From Oehlia diaphana (taxonomy: Eukaryota > Glomeromycota > Glomeromycetes > Glomerales > Glomeraceae), in NCBI GenBank assembly GCA_003833135.1, contig QZLH01001112.1:9158-34888 (forward strand): a stretch of DNA of 25,731 bases. The letters run 5' to 3'. The notes under the pieces were generated by a model. It was not told the origin of the DNA. It did no database searches and worked only from the letters and a program-made list of their open reading frames with translations. Below, one piece after another: positions 1 through 10,536 of the stretch; position 1 is the first letter of the stretch; every line of letters begins with the position of its first letter. Made by a program: the position numbers and the translations under genes.

Positions 1-46
1 ATTTTCTAAATAAAATTTTTCGCAATATATATATGACCTTTTAAAC

Positions 47-211
47 ATATGGGCGCTTTGCAGTAGAAAGGGACGAAACTACTAAAAAAAATAAAAAATG
101 AGTTAATATAAAATCTGAACAAATTATAGCATTTAGAATATTTTTGGTATATAAAAGAAAATTTAAATTTTTTTAGTAGTTTCGTCCCTTTCTACTGCAA
201 AGTGCCCATAT
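47..211. repeat. foldback element 1 (MITE-like inverted repeat)
   Basis: Two 44-bp arms (47-90 and 168-211) are reverse complements with a single mismatch (gggcgcttt against gggcacttt). They enclose about 77 bp of AT-rich sequence. The whole segment could fold into one long hairpin. There is no ORF inside. The shape fits a short non-autonomous DNA transposon; the superfamily cannot be told from the ends, and no clear target duplication is visible. Confidence 0.8.
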
Positions 212-215
212 ATAT

Positions 216-427
216 TAAGTGTATTTTGGCCTGCTCTGCAAGTTTACTTAGAATGACAAAATAAGTTTTGAATGCCGTTTTCAATTTATTTGACTTTTCA
301 TTTTTGTCTATCCATTTTTAGATATGATCAGCAAAAAAGCTTTTGCTAATATATAAAGTGAATACCAGTATTCAAAATCTACTTTTTAACCTTAAGTAAA
401 CTTGTAGAGCAGGCTAAGATACACTTA
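216..427. repeat. foldback element 2 (MITE-like inverted repeat)
   Basis: Arms at 216-250 and 393-427 (35 bp each, about 3 mismatches) begin taagtgta and contain the core cctgctctgcaagtttactta. Weaker complementarity runs further inward (around ttttgaat on the left and attcaaaa on the right), so the element seems to be a diverged full-length palindrome. It starts 4 bp after foldback element 1 ends, so the two lie back to back. Confidence 0.75.
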
Positions 428-740
428 TTTTATGATTTTCAAGTTTATGTTAAACTTGATTCATAAAAAAATTAGTTCACTCATATTACATCGAATCACG
501 TAATTTGACTCCGCTTTAAACGACCCCAAAAAAGGGAGATGCGACATATTGCAGGTGCGAAAAAAAGCATATTCCTAATTTTATTATATATTTAAAAGGG
601 TAAAAATTAGTCTTTTGTATAGTATCTAATATAAGAAAAATATTATTATTGCCTTATTTATATTTTGATAAAAATTTCTTTAAAACTTAAAATTAAAAAA
701 TAAAAAAAAAAGAGAATGTCAAAAAATCACCGGTAATGAT
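428..740. other. AT-rich intergenic DNA, no gene seen
   Basis: No ORF with coding character and no repeat beyond A/T runs was seen. It lies between the foldback elements and the pyrimidine-rich block. Confidence 0.6.
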
Positions 741-2074
741 TCTCACTGCCAGCGATTTTCACTGATCATACCCACATTTTTGATTGATTATATGATTACA
801 TCATCATCAATAAATGTTTATTTGTTTATTATTTCTAGTACTTTCACAACTTTAAACCCTTCGCTCAGCTGGTATGTTTTTTTTTTCTTTTATTGTTTTT
901 TATATTTTATTTCTTGCTAACCTTATTTTATTCTCTTTAAGTTCTTACTTCTTTCAGTCCTTTGCTCTTTGCAATTAAGGTGTGTTTAGTATTACATAGT
1001 CACAATTTTTTAAAGTTTTTTTTTATTTTGTCTCTTACACTTCGTTTCTTATATTTTGTTCCTCACATTTCCTTTCTAACTTTATTTTGTTTTTTTTTAG
1101 GTAATTAGTTCTTATTGGTATGTTCTTTTTTTTATTTTTTATTTTATTATTTTTTTTTATTTTGTCTATCATATTTCGTTTCTTACTAACTTATTTTATG
1201 GTTTTTATTTGGTCAGTTGGTTTCCTTCATTTTTTATTCCCTACTGTTCTTTTATCTTTTGTTTCAATTATTACTTTTATTTCCTTAATTTTTCATTTCT
1301 TTTTCACTCCACTTCATTTTTTTTCATTTCTTTTCGCTCGTCCCTTGTTTCTTTTACTCCTTTTTACTCCCCGTATTTACAATAATTCTTGAAATCTTGT
1401 TTCGTTGGACCATGATCAAGTTTCTACTGTTTCTAGACTTTTGTTCGTTTCTTCCAAAAATTAAGTTTGATATCACGTATGCAAATGATTAGAAATTGAC
1501 AGAGAAGTTGGTGAATTTTTTTCTGTGTCTTTAAGTGGGCTAAAAATATGTTATAAAGCCCTTCATTTTCTTTGTTCCTTTTGCTCGCCTTCATTTTTTT
1601 CATTCTCTTTCATTTTTTTTGTTCCTTTTTATCCCCTTTGTTTTTTTCATCCCTTTTTCACCTCTCTTTTGCTTCTTTTGTTTTTTTTTACTCCACCTTT
1701 GTTTCTTTCATTACTTTTTATTCCTCTTCATTCATTTTGTTCTTCCCTTCACTTCTTTTGTTGTTCTTCATTCATTAATTTTTCATTATATTTAGTTTCT
1801 TACTCTTTTTGTTATTGCACATTCTCTTCATTTTATTTTCATTATTTCTGTTATTTCTATGAATAAATAAATAAATAAAAAATTGTTAATATGTATATTT
1901 TTAATCAATAAAACGTATCTTTAATTTATTAATATCATTATAAACGTGTAACTTTTAGTATTTAGTTTAAAATTAAAATTTCATTACATTAAGTTAATTT
2001 AAATAATTTCGTCAATAGGTTTATAAGATAAATTAAAAAAAAAAAAATTTCGGTGAAAATCACCACCGGTGAGA
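741..2074. repeat. pyrimidine-biased block, possibly bounded by weak inverted repeats
   Basis: About 870-1866 of the plus strand is almost pure C/T, with runs of cttt, ttttt and ttcattt. The short ORFs inside are made of F, L, S, P and I and are products of composition. The block is flanked by imperfect inverted copies at 741-764 (tctcactgccagcgatttt) and 2051-2074 (cggtgaaaatcaccaccggt), which match at about 18 of 24 positions. A related motif, aaaatcacc(acc)ggt, also appears in direct orientation at both ends. The block may be a non-autonomous element or simply a polypyrimidine low-complexity tract. Confidence 0.45.
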
Positions 2075-2431
2075 TTTAGCAATACTCAAAAAAAACCCCA
2101 ATTTTTTAAAAGTTATTACTTTAATTTTTTTTGATAAATTAAAATACCATTTAAAGAAAGGAATAATTAATTTACTAATTTGGTTTTTATTTAAAAATAA
2201 AGTTATTCAATATAATATTTCTAGATAAAAATCAAATTTGTATTAATAACCTTATAATATGATGATAATAATCCTTCTTTGACACATTCGGCTGCCCTTT
2301 GATTTGTTGTTTCTAATCGCTTCCTTATTTGAGCATGTAAGTACCTTACTAGTTATTCAATTGGTAACGTTTCACATATTTGATTTACTTTTAAGATTAT
2401 TGTGATCTAATTTTCCTTCAAAGTTTTGAAC
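2075..2431. promoter_or_regulatory. upstream region of the SFM1-type gene
   Basis: AT-rich sequence just before the start codon at 2432, with no ORF. By position it must hold the promoter and 5' UTR. No convincing TATA or factor site can be singled out in such AT-rich DNA. Confidence 0.4.
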
Positions 2432-3402
2432 ATGGCTCCTAAATATATTATAGGTATTAATTTAATATATTTTTTCGTTTATTTTTTTTTTTTTTTAATT
2501 TGCAATTATTAATAATCTTTTTTTTAAAATTTTAGAACATATGGAAGATAATTTGCACGAATGGTGTCTGTTGGAGTATTATCATATAGCAACGTTTATA
2601 CATCCCTCCAATTTATATTTTACTAATTTATCAATGACAGCAGAGACATCATTTAAAAATTCAGAAATTCCAAAAGAAACTAATTTTATTACCGAGAATA
2701 TTATAAATATGAATGTTCCAATGGATAAAATATGTCTTTTAGATCCTGCTTCTAATCAAGTATTAGAACCGACGGATGGTGATGCTTTTGAATATTTTTT
2801 ATTTGGTGGGATTCTTGGAGACGATCCTCCCAGAGGTGAATGTTTTAGATGTTTTAGAATAAATGTATTTTTAATCTCGATATTTACTTTTTCTCTGATT
2901 TCATCAATGATCAGATCGTACATCTGAATTAAGGCGTCTTGGATTTACTACGAGGAATCTTGGTGCCATGCAAATGACAACAGATACTGCTGTACACGTA
3001 ACAAAGAGAATTGTAGATGATAGAGGTACTTTAGTCTTTTATTTGGAATAATATCCTTATTTTATTTGAATAATAACAATAATGATTAAATTTAAAGTAC
3101 CGATGAATCAAATTCCTTTTATTGATTTTCCTGAAATAAAAATTAGTAAAACTGAATCTGTGGTAATTATTCAAAACGTTCACAGCATTCTGTTTATTAA
3201 TAATTGACAAATTTAGCTGAATTTTTATATAATTCTTTAATACCTTTAGATTATGCCTTTTCGTTATATCGCTATACCTGATTCTCATAAATCTACTTTA
3301 CAAACCACCGACAACGAAATGAAACAAAATATCGTTCCATTATTACCCTCAGGAATGATTGATTTATTAAAAAAAGACGGAGATATGGCATTTGAATTTT
3401 AA
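2432..3402 (+). CDS. SFM1: SPOUT-family protein arginine methyltransferase, SFM1 type
   Basis: The family's yeast member, Sfm1, methylates an arginine of ribosomal protein uS3 (Rps3) in the cytoplasm, using S-adenosylmethionine. I join five exons: 2432-2453, 2536-2835, 2915-3025, 3098-3162 and 3250-3402. All introns are GT..AG and phases agree at each join. The product is 216 aa, close to the yeast protein (about 213). It opens MAPKYIIEHMEDNLHEWCLL, like the family's KYIIEHMEE start. It keeps CLLDP (about 74-78), FGGILGDDPPR (97-107) and MQMTTDTA (126-133), which form the SPOUT knot and cofactor pocket, then a PFRY segment and a final SGMIDLLKKD. No lesion is seen. It converges on the chromatin-like gene to the right. 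Exon limits are inferred without transcripts. Confidence 0.93.
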
Positions 3403-3881
3403 ATATCTAAACATTATAACCTGATAAGATATTTATGTGCACGTAAAATTATTGTGAAATTCTCGAATTTAAAATTTCCATCACCTTAACAGTTAATGAT
3501 TATGAATTAAGATGATTGAGAGCCAAACCCGTACTTCATATTCTTTATATTCTTGCATTCTTTGCATTCCATGTGTTTTTAATCACTATTTTCATAAAAT
3601 TTTCGTAAATGAATGTTTTGTAAACAAAACGAAAAAAATTAGCTTACTCCACAATTATTTATACAATTAACTTCTTTACAAGCTCGTTAAATTTAAAAGA
3701 AAACGAGTACGGCACAGCATTTTTTACGTTAATACTATTTTCAACCCTTTTCGAGTAATTTCTTTTAAAGATAAGTCAGATCAATATAATAATATCCTCA
3801 ACAAGAAAAAAATGGTGTTTTCAAATGTGCACGAGATCTATACGCTTAATATATCTCGATACAATTCCGTGCATTTACGCA
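3403..3881. other. 3' intergenic gap between convergent genes
   Basis: AT-rich gap shared by the 3' ends of the SFM1-type gene and the chromatin-like gene. No ORF or structured repeat was found. Confidence 0.5.
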
Positions 3882-5764
3882 TTAAATATCGATACTTTTA
3901 TTCCATGAAAAGATGTTACCAAATCCCAAAACAGAACGGAATGATTGTATTGGAGATGAAAAGACCAACGATAATGAATTATTACCACCATTCATATTAT
4001 TTATATTATTTACAATTCTTTCTTGCTCATTTTTCATTTCAATCATACCGGAAACATCATAATTGTCTTCAACGAGAGTTTGGTTTAAATCTAATGAGGC
4101 AACATTTAATGCACTCTTAGTGTTATAGTTTGAGTGACTCCGTATCTTTTTTTCTTTCTTAACTTTTCTTGACTTGGCTTTTGTTTGTAATATTTGAGTA
4201 GTATTCTGAGTTTTAGGGTTCGACTTGCCTTCATTTTTTCTTTTATAAAGTTCCATCCTTGTTGCATTAGGCTTAAGCATCGACTTTACCGTATTATTAC
4301 ATTCTACGATGAAATTATTTGATTCTGACTAAAGATAAAAAAACATAATATAAATAACGTTTATTAAAACAAATAAATCATGTAAGATAATAATTGCAAC
4401 ATCGAATTGTATATTCCTACATTAATTTCCATCGGTTTATCATCAATACTATTCCCAATAAGGTCATCCTCTTTAGCTGAAGCATCTTGAATTTTTCTTC
4501 TCTTATTATTTTCGTTTGCTCGTAACTCAGTTTCATCTTTGTTTACCTGATTGGGACATCTTGATTGATCAATAGGTGTTTTCTTGACGCCAATTTTCAG
4601 TTTTCTTTTTGATGCAGAATCTTTCGTTTGAACAGCATCCGCTTTTGAAATAATAAAAGAATCATCTTGCTCAAGATTTTGGGCACGACGTGATCGTTTT
4701 GACGCGCGCCATTTCCCAAATACGGATCCATTTCTGGTCCTCCTGAGTAACGATGATTCATCCTGGATGGCCAAAACTTTTGCAGGAGATTCTAATTTCG
4801 CAATAGAACTATTTGACGGTTTTCTGCTGCCTTTCTTTTTGAGTGATCCAGAAAGATTTAAATTTTCGGTAAATTCTTGTTCTTTTGTTAATACAATTGG
4901 TTGTTCATCTTGCGTTTCACCTCGTTTAACCACTTTCTCAACAATAATAGGATTAGTCATTTCTTTTCGTTCAGAATAAATCGAAGGAGTTTGAATAATA
5001 TTACTAGTTGAACTAGCAGAACCAATATTTGTTTGTAATTTAAAAGTCTTTTTAATTTCACAATCTGATTTCATTTCTTGGTCTCTGTCATGTCCTCCAA
5101 AATCAATAGAGCCTGAAAGAGTATTAGCATTTATCGAAGAAGCTATAGGTTTATAAATAGACGTTTGAGAATTTGCCGAGTCTTTGGAATTTCTATTATA
5201 AATTATCTTTAAACGAGCAGGACTGCTCGAATTAGTCTTAACGGGTTCTGCAGTTGAAGTTTCAAAATCATTATCACGTGAATCAAATGCTGGTCTAAGT
5301 TTATTCGAAACTTTTTGTACAGCTTGAACGTAAAGAACAGTGAGTTTTTCGATTGTTATGTCCGACAAAGAGATATCTTGGCCAGATAAATTGTAATCGT
5401 TAATCGCCATAATTTCTGGAAGCGGATTAGGATTAAAAGAAAGCCAAGACCTGAGGCTCTTTTCATAGAAAACTTGGTTCACGTTAAGACCGATCAGTTT
5501 GACCAAATATTTTGGGGATAAAGTGTTGCCATTTTGAGGAGTGGAAGTCGGTACTATACGCGCATAAGCGACTTTTCGCAACTTTGTTGTTACGTGCCTT
5601 TCAAGTACGAAAGCTGGCCAATATCTGATAAGTTTATTTGTTATTATGGAGCTTTCGGACTCGTTTTTAACTTTTATTGAAATAGAGTTAATAATAGTAC
5701 TCCACGGCACCCAAACATAGTCCCCAACACCAAAAATTGCTATTATTTCATCGAGTTCAGACAT
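3882..5764 (-). CDS. probable chromatin-associated protein with PWWP/Clr2-like N-terminus
   Basis: Two exons, 5764-4421 and 4328-3882, are joined by a 92-nt GT..AG intron (4420-4329). The frame continues without a break, giving about 596 aa. Residues 1-125 carry a compact aromatic domain: GDYVWVPW, then YWPAFVLERHV, then YLVKLIGLN and SLRSWLSF. This order resembles PWWP or Clr2-type domains, where a W-P core reads chromatin; I rate that family call as tentative. The rest is charged, rich in S, K, N and E, and looks disordered. It has basic patches that could be nuclear signals (RRTRNGSVF, KRSRRAQ, KSRKVKKEKK). Ignoring the intron would end the protein early, in a hydrophobic tail read from intron sequence. 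A further exon after the last GFG (possible donor gtaaca) cannot be excluded. Confidence 0.72.
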
Positions 5765-6410
5765 TATATATAAATAATTAAAATAAAAATAAAAAGGTAC
5801 TTTTTAGAAAGACGAGAAAAACTTTCGGGTGGCTAGTTTTTATAGAACAGACTGTTTTGGAATATCCCGTGACAATTTACAATTTAGGTTTATTTATTTT
5901 TATTTTTTTGTACACGATTACACAGTTTGATTTCATAAAAGTCACATGGTATCTAAAAATAATTGGTCCCGAAAATGTACATGATAAAAAAATGTATTTG
6001 TACTTATTGTAAATTAATATTTAATAATTTTTTTGAAATAATATTAAAAAGATTAAATTTTTTTTTAATTAAAGTATACCCATGTTGTAGAGGAAAAACT
6101 ATATATCATATTAATTTGGATAAAATATTTTATAATAGGAAAAATGAGTTTAGACAAATATAAATAATAACGATAATAAGATAGGATATAATAATTTTTT
6201 TTTTTTTTGATACTGTATAATACAAACTAGGGATTAAGCATCCATTCTAATAATATTTCTAAATTAAGTTTATAACAATAATATTTTGAATAGTATTTTA
6301 TATATATATACATACATATATATATATGAAATTTTGAAATTTACGATTGTTTCTCTTTTTCTAAAAAAAAGAAAGAGAATTATTAAATAAAACGCCAATC
6401 GAAACTACAA
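5765..6410. other. intergenic region with AT microsatellite
   Basis: Lies between the start of the chromatin-like gene and the 3' end of the kinase gene. It holds long A/T runs and a (ta)n/(ca) tract near 6300-6328. The 66-codon ORF at 5963-6163 is AT-rich, lysine/isoleucine/phenylalanine-biased and has no coding signature. The left 200 bp probably contain the chromatin-like gene's promoter. Confidence 0.5.
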
Positions 6411-8462
6411 TTATAAATATAAAAATTTACCATCTACTCTATAAAGTTCAACTTCTCTAGGAACTTCGTTAATAATAGAAGACCATCGATAATGTGAATC
6501 TAATAGAAGAAAAATAAGTTTCACTTTTTTTTTAAAAAAAAAAAATTTATACTTTTGAATATAACATTATACATACGTTGCCTACGATCTGCTTTTAACT
6601 TGTCAATCATCTCTTTATCAACCTTACCTAAGGTCATACCTTTGAACAGAATAGAACCTAATTAAAATATTTTCGTGGGAAAGTCATGTGATAATATTAA
6701 AAAAAAATACTTACTTCTAGTAACTTCTCTTCGGCCATTATGAGTTTGATAATCTTCTCTGGCCTTTTCTTTGCCTTTGTTATCATTAGTTGCAGACCCG
6801 GCCGGATCTCTCTTAGAACCTAAGATAGAATAAGGCAAAAAATTTTTTAGGAGTCTTGAAGTATTCATTTATAAAGTTGTAATGAAATTAATTTCATACT
6901 CGACTTTCGGATCATCGTAAGTAATTCTCCAGTTGTAGGATCAAAAAGTGTAAATGTGTCAGAGTTTCTAGGTTCAGGTAAATGTGGAAAATGTAACAAT
7001 CGGCTTGTGTAGAAAGCTTGTGGGTGCACAGCGCCTGAATTGGTGATAACCGACTTCACTGATCCAGTTTTAATTTTCTTTGTTCTTGGACCTTGGAATG
7101 GAGCTTTACCATCGGAAAGATATCGCCATTTGGCGGATACATTTAATAAATCGGCCGCGGTTGGTCGCTTTGATGGATCGGCATCCCAGCACCGAAGCAT
7201 AGCGGCCACGTAACCTTTAGGAGTTCCGGAAATGATTGGAGGTCGAAGTCCATTACAAATATCATTGGCTAGCGAATAATCGTGGGCACGATCAGAAAAA
7301 GGTGGTTCATTAGAAGACATCTCCCACATTATCATCCCCAGACTGTAAATATCTGCTTTTTGCGTGTAAGAATCTCCTCTTAACACCTCTGGAGCTACAT
7401 AAGGAAGTACACCATAAACTTTTTTCGAATCCTCGGACTCATTTACTGGTCGACACATTCCTAAATCTGTGACATAGACGAGCTTTTCGTGCCGCAATAT
7501 GTTCCCGCTATAGATATTTAAATACGATTAATTTTTACTACAACTTGAAAGCTAACCTTCTTTTTTTTTACATTTAGTGCTTTTTTTACCTGTGAAAGTC
7601 TCTGTGTACTAAACCCGAATCATGAATGCCTTGAAGACCTTTGGCAATACGGTCAAATAATATAATTTTCTCATCCCATGATAATTCAGCAAAATATTTT
7701 GTTAAATATTTTCGTAAACTTCCATGATCAGCAAATCGCATTACCATTACATATCGATTAGTTTCTGGATCTTTACTAACACCATAACAATCGATAATTC
7801 CCGATCCAAGACTACATCTATGATGTGCTCGAAGCTGTTAATTTTTTATAAAACAACAAAAACAAAATTTTAATCACAACCTACAATTAATGTATCTCCA
7901 AAGACAATAAATTGCAATTTTACCTCATCCAAAAAATCACTAGCTAGGCTCTCCGAATTATCAAGAAACTTGAGTGCAACTTTACCCCATGCACTAGATT
8001 TTGCTGAATAAACTAAACCGAAACCACCTTGAGCTTCAAACTTAACATCTGAGAAACTGTCGAAATCAATCCAACGCATATAATCAAAAGGTGTATTCGC
8101 GTTTAGTTGAGTTTCTCTTATAAACTGGTCGAGTTCTTCGTTGCCACTTGTCCAATTCTTGAAATGAGCTTTTAGTTTTGCTGTGTCGCATGGTCGACAC
8201 CACCCTATCGCGGTACGTGTCCCACCGCATTTTGAACACTTACTTAGTTTACTTGATTTTTCATTTTTATTAAGAGAAGGTGAACCAGATTTCGAAAAGG
8301 AATTAGGAGGCACAACGATACCGGCCTCCTTTGCTTTTTTGGCCAAATTATTGAAATAAGATATTTTGTTTTCAAAAGTAATAAAAAAATAAACCATAAA
8401 ATAAATATTTTACAAAACATAAAAAACTCACCTAAGTGTTTAAGCATTGACGAGTAGTCCAT
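6411..8462 (-). CDS. zinc-ribbon plus TKL-type protein kinase
   Basis: Predicted Ser/Thr or Tyr-like signalling kinase of the TKL group, a family expanded in Glomeromycotina. Seven exons, in order: 8462-8432, 8333-7924, 7834-7590, 7507-6900, 6819-6715, 6657-6577, 6499-6411. All introns are GT..AG and every phase fits, giving 522 aa. Residues 43-59 form a CX2C-X9-CX2C zinc ribbon (CSKCGG...GWCRPC). The kinase domain has a glycine loop GGFGLVY (113-119), VALK with K132, HRDFHSGN (224-231), DLG (243-245, in place of DFG) and APE (267-269), so all catalytic residues are present. After the domain come a proline/basic linker and a tail ending near residue 510 with EVPREVELYRVDG. The first four exons are firm. 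The three tail exons rest on splice signals and phase; otherwise the protein would stop at 6865. No target can be named. Confidence 0.88.
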
Positions 8463-9830
8463 TTTGCTATACCGTTCCTTGTTTACAATTTTAAGTGGCG
8501 CAGTCAGATTGCAAAACTTCCTACGCTGTTCTCTCTTTTTTTTTTTTATTATTAATACTATTAGCTAACCAGGCTATTGAATTTTGAAGAGAAAAGTCTA
8601 ACGTGGGCTAATTCCTTGTTGAAAGAGAAATAAATTGATTTGATGGAATCGAGGATGAACGGGATGAACGGTCAAAAAGTTGCACTAGATAACTCCTTGA
8701 AGCATCCCTTCTTAAGTCTGTTTGTGGCAAAAAAATTCTTTTGTTTGGTTCACTCGTGTTCCGTTACTTTTTAAACTTCAATAGGTATGATCGTTGTCGT
8801 GCAAGTGTTTTCAATTCATATGAAGGCCTCGTGACACACCACTTTAACAGTAATATGAAACTATTTATTATATAACTTTAAAATCAGGTTTTGTTTTATT
8901 TATAGTTGGGAAGTTTAAGAATGGCTTTGAAACTTGTTCGATCTTATCATAAACATTTTAACATCATCTAGTGATTTACGCCAGATTTGGGTTTGCAAAG
9001 AAATGCTGTTGTTGCAAATAAAAATTTTTCTAATTATGCAGATAAGAACCATTATAATACGCCGAGAGTAATCAAAAAGGCATATGTAACGCCAAAATGT
9101 GCCAAACTCTGAATATTCACGAGCTTTCTAAACTTTCTTTGGTCTCCGAATTAAATAGACTACTAAACTGGCAAAATTGCAATCTTGAATAGTTATTTCT
9201 AGTGCAGGTCGGCATGTTTCGCACGGCCCACAATTATACGAAAAAATTCCTTTTGCCCATAAAATCGTATTTCCTAAAGAGGTCCAGTTTAATCTAGGCC
9301 ATTTTAAAACTAGTTTTTACACAACTAATTAATTCACATAGAGACCAAAACATTTAGTTTTAAATAATTCTTACTAATTTTGGAATTCCACGTTTAATGG
9401 TTTGACCAAAGTTGTCGAACCACAAACGTAATCAGGGGCTTCACTTTGTGTTTGAGTATATTAAAAGGTATTTCATTTTTTTTTATATGCGACTATTTTG
9501 GGCTAATGAACTTATTAAAATCACAACTTTTAAGGTGAATGAAATCCGATAACCGCAGTACAAGCGCAGTAACAGGAAAAATCATTGTAATTTTTTATTT
9601 TGTTTCACGATTTTTTTTGTATTACATTTGAAATCAGATGAAATGTAAATAAAATCTTATCAAGGTTTTTTCCTATATTATACCTTTTGCCCCAAACCCT
9701 GTTTGACGTGATAAGCCAGTAGCGAACGATTACCTAGTATATAAAAAAACCAAACATCAACGGTTCAATAATTGCCGCAGCTACCACAGTCAAAATTATT
9801 TGATCACAAAAATAAAAAAAAATCCTATTT
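8463..9830. other. long intergenic region upstream of the kinase gene
   Basis: About 1.4 kb with stops in all frames. The first few hundred bases probably hold the kinase promoter, including a T-run at about 8530-8547. I see no recognisable gene or clear repeat in the rest. Confidence 0.5.
9820..9830 (-). terminator. Pol III terminator region of tRNA-Glu
   Basis: On the minus strand, just past the tRNA 3' end, the sequence runs aaataggatttt and then into a T stretch (seen as the a-run around 9814-9822 on the plus strand). A run of four or more T is the usual RNA polymerase III stop. Confidence 0.7.
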
Positions 9831-9901
9831 TCCGCATCGGGGAATCGAACCCCGGCCGTCGCGGTGAAAGCGCGAAATCCTAACCACTGGACCAATGCGG
9901 A
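9831..9901 (-). tRNA. tRNA-Glu, anticodon UUC
   Basis: A 71-nt cloverleaf reads cleanly on the minus strand. The acceptor stem is tccgcat/atgcgga, the D arm gtcc...ggat, and the anticodon stem tcgcg/cgcga with loop ctttcac. The anticodon is therefore ttc, which decodes GAA. The variable loop is 4 nt, and the T arm is cgggg-ttcgatt-ccccg. The internal promoter is intact: an A box around tggtccagtgg and a B box ggttcgattcc. There is no intron, and CCA is not encoded, as expected in eukaryotes. It stands alone, not in a tRNA cluster. Confidence 0.97.
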
Positions 9902-10500
9902 TGAACTTCTTACTATGAGAATTTTATTATAATTGTAATATTTTTGATTAACTTTAGCTTGTGGCGCAGTACAACTTGTGAGATTTTCGTGCACGTGAGA
10001 TTTATACATATGAAAAAAAAAAGAGAAAGGATATGTAATTTGCAGTTTATATTTATGTTGTGCTTTTATAATAATTCTCTTTTTTTCATAACTAAATTTT
10101 TACTATTTTGTTATTAATATTATAATATATTGGTTTCTAGTATATCAAGAGTAATGACAAACATCATTTTCTTAAATCCGATTTATTCTGCGCAAAGTGT
10201 TACGTAACAACGTAACGACTAATGATCACCGTATGTAATACGTAGATCAGCACTAAACCGTGGAACTGAGCACAACTTCCATAAGAAATTTAACGGAAAG
10301 GGAACTCCCAAACATTTTCCTACTTAATTCAGGAGTATCAGTATTCTTCCTGGTACCCACCTTCGCTTCTCGCGTCTATTTGAACTATTGGGGTATTGAC
10401 AAATGAAATACGGAACTTTCTAACTTCTATTCTATTTCTAACAAAGTGGATTCAGAGCATAATGACTTAATTATAGGGAAGAAGGCAAGCAAATCTGTTA
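9902..10500. other. intergenic region, no gene seen
   Basis: No open frame with coding character. Short motifs such as gtaacaacgtaac (about 10203-10217) are present without a known meaning. Confidence 0.45.
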
Positions 10501-10536
10501 TGTTTCGATTTTATCAATACATCTTCCAATAAAGTT

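Noticed and set aside
1120..1866. Plus-strand ORFs of about 70-110 codons rich in F, L and S
   Set aside because: They arise from the pyrimidine-rich strand; three frames stay open together and no domain or splice pattern is present.
3031..3288. Minus-strand ORF of 85 codons
   Set aside because: It is antisense to exons 4 and 5 of the SFM1-type gene.
3812..4120. Plus-strand ORF of 102 codons
   Set aside because: It overlaps the second exon of the chromatin-like gene in antisense and has no coding features of its own.
5963..6163. Plus-strand ORF of 66 codons
   Set aside because: AT-driven composition, no partner exon, no family likeness.
9734..10009. Minus-strand ORF of 91 codons
   Set aside because: It runs through the tRNA-Glu gene, which explains the sequence.
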